Assembly: GCA_030523505.1 (NCBI GenBank)
Contig: JAUNIK010000161.1
Location: 1-6,482 of the forward strand
Reading direction: 5' to 3'
Length of the DNA: 6,482 nt
Source of the DNA: Prevotellaceae bacterium
Lineage (GTDB): Bacteria > Bacteroidota > Bacteroidia > Bacteroidales > Bacteroidaceae
Shown: positions 5,358-6,482 of the stretch, piece by piece
Layout: every line of letters starts with the position of its first letter
Position numbering within the stretch: position 1 is the stretch's first letter
The notes under the pieces: model-generated
The model's input: the letters and a program-made list of their open reading frames with translations, nothing else
What the model was told of the DNA's origin: nothing
Database searches by the model: none
Translations under genes and position numbers: made by a program

Positions 5358-6482
5358 ATGTTTCCAGTAGAGAGATTCCAAGGTGTAGAGACACCTTTCT
5401 ATTATTATGATACAGCCGTGCTCCGTGCCACCCTCGATGCAATAAACCACGAAGTGGCAAAGCACAAGGGATTCGAGGTGCATTACGCCATCAAAGCCAA
5501 CGCCAATCCAAAGGTGCTCAACATCATCTGCAACAACGGTCTCGGTGCCGATTGCGTCAGCGGTGGAGAGATTCGTGCATCGCTCGCAGCAGGATTCCCT
5601 GCCAGCAAGATTGTATATGCCGGTGTAGGAAAGAGCGATTGGGAGATAAACCTCGGTTTGGAGAAGGACATCTTCTGCTTCAATGTGGAGAGCATTCCTG
5701 AATTGGAAGTTATCAACGAGTTGGCAGAGAAGCAGGGCAAAGTGGCTCGCGTAGCGTTCCGCATGAATCCAAATGTCGGTGCTCACACTCACGCCAACAT
5801 CACAACAGGTTTGGCAGAGAATAAGTTCGGCATTGCCATGGAGGATATGGAGACAGTAATCGACCAGGCTGCACAGATGAAGAATGTGAAGTTCATCGGT
5901 TTGCATTTCCATATCGGCAGTCAGATTCTCGACATGACCGACTTCAAGGCACTCTGCAATCGTATCAACGAGTTGCAGGACCAGTTGGAGGCACATCATA
6001 TCAAGGTAGAGAATATCAATGTCGGCGGAGGTCTTGGCATCAGTTACGAGCATCCTGACGGTGAACCGATTCCTGCGTTCAAGGAGTATTTCGACACCTA
6101 CGCAAAGCATCTGAAACTGCGTGACGGTCAGAAGGTACATTTTGAGTTAGGTCGTGCTGTTGTTGGTCAGTGTGGTAGTCTCATCACCAAAACACTATAC
6201 ATCAAGCAGGGCTCGTTCAAGCAGTTCTGTATCGTTGATGCAGGAATGACCGACCTTATCCGCCCTGCCCTCTATCAGGCGTATCATAAGATTGAGAACA
6301 TTTCAAGTGCAGAACCAAAGGAGACATACGATGTTGTCGGTCCAATCTGCGAGTCGAGCGATGTCTTCGGCAAGGCTGTCGATTTGAACAAAGCTCATCG
6401 CGGCGACCTCATCGCATTGCGTTCTGCTGGTGCCTACGGCGAGATTATGGCTTCACAGTATAACTGCAGAAGATTGCCAGTG
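5358..6482 (+). CDS. lysA: Diaminopimelate decarboxylase LysA (3' end outside window)
   Basis: Decarboxylates meso-diaminopimelate to lysine, the last step of the pathway. It is a PLP enzyme of the alanine racemase-like fold III group. The frame is open from ATG 5358 to the right edge: 375 codons with no stop. Homologues are only slightly longer, so probably about ten residues are missing. The PLP lysine is Lys46 in YAIKAN. HFHIGSQ (183-189) and GGGLG (223-227) bind the cofactor. Cys331 in CESSD and Tyr360 in GAYG fit the substrate site formed across the dimer. The usual EPGR reads ELGR (263-266) and the usual CESGD reads CESSD, probably lineage variants. Ornithine or arginine decarboxylases of this fold are alternatives, but the lysC neighbour and the length favour LysA. 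Confidence 0.94.
   Translation, partial: MFPVERFQGVETPFYYYDTAVLRATLDAINHEVAKHKGFEVHYAIKANANPKVLNIICNNGLGADCVSGGEIRASLAAGFPASKIVYAGVGKSDWEINLGLEKDIFCFNVESIPELEVINELAEKQGKVARVAFRMNPNVGAHTHANITTGLAENKFGIAMEDMETVIDQAAQMKNVKFIGLHFHIGSQILDMTDFKALCNRINELQDQLEAHHIKVENINVGGGLGISYEHPDGEPIPAFKEYFDTYAKHLKLRDGQKVHFELGRAVVGQCGSLITKTLYIKQGSFKQFCIVDAGMTDLIRPALYQAYHKIENISSAEPKETYDVVGPICESSDVFGKAVDLNKAHRGDLIALRSAGAYGEIMASQYNCRRLPV

Noticed and set aside
5337..6140. Long 267-codon open frame on the - strand opposite lysA
   Set aside because: It lies wholly over the clearly conserved lysA frame, its Cys/Leu/His-rich translation matches no fold I know, and it arises from codon bias on the opposite strand.

Overview
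The window looks like chromosomal DNA from a Bacteroidales bacterium, most likely Prevotella/Bacteroides-like. The reasons are: start codons with no Shine-Dalgarno sequence but A/T-rich leaders; a Bacteroidetes-type -7 box (TAnnTTTG) upstream of the first gene; a fused HisIE; and G/C-rich palindromic repeats between genes of a kind I associate with this group. The genus assignment is by recognition only.

Layout. Positions 1-371 hold no complete gene. They carry an A/T-rich segment with a TAnnTTTG box on each strand (facing apart), then a foldback element of about 183 bp (175-357), which ends just before the first gene. Next come four late histidine genes on the + strand: hisH (GTG start), hisA, hisF and hisIE, with hisF and hisIE overlapping by 4 bp. 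A G/C-rich palindrome followed by five T's closes this block. After a 142-bp gap come an FtsE-type ABC ATPase, a monofunctional aspartate kinase (lysC-like) and diaminopimelate decarboxylase (lysA), which runs off the right edge with no stop. Gaps of 23 and 10 bp suggest these three are co-transcribed.

How the genes work together. HisIE carries out steps 2 and 3 of histidine synthesis, HisA step 4, and HisH with HisF step 5, where glutamine ammonia makes imidazole-glycerol phosphate and AICAR. hisG, hisD, hisC and hisB are not in the window. LysC starts the aspartate pathway and LysA ends its lysine branch. FtsE is the ATPase half of the FtsEX division complex; no ftsX is present here.

Nothing in the coding content suggests a new system. 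The unexplained structure lies in the non-coding and gene-end DNA. Three related G/C-rich palindromes sit at the 3' ends of hisH, hisIE and ftsE, and two of them are translated and supply the C-terminus of the protein. There is also the foldback element in the hisH leader, and a tandem heptamer whose last unit contains the hisA start codon.
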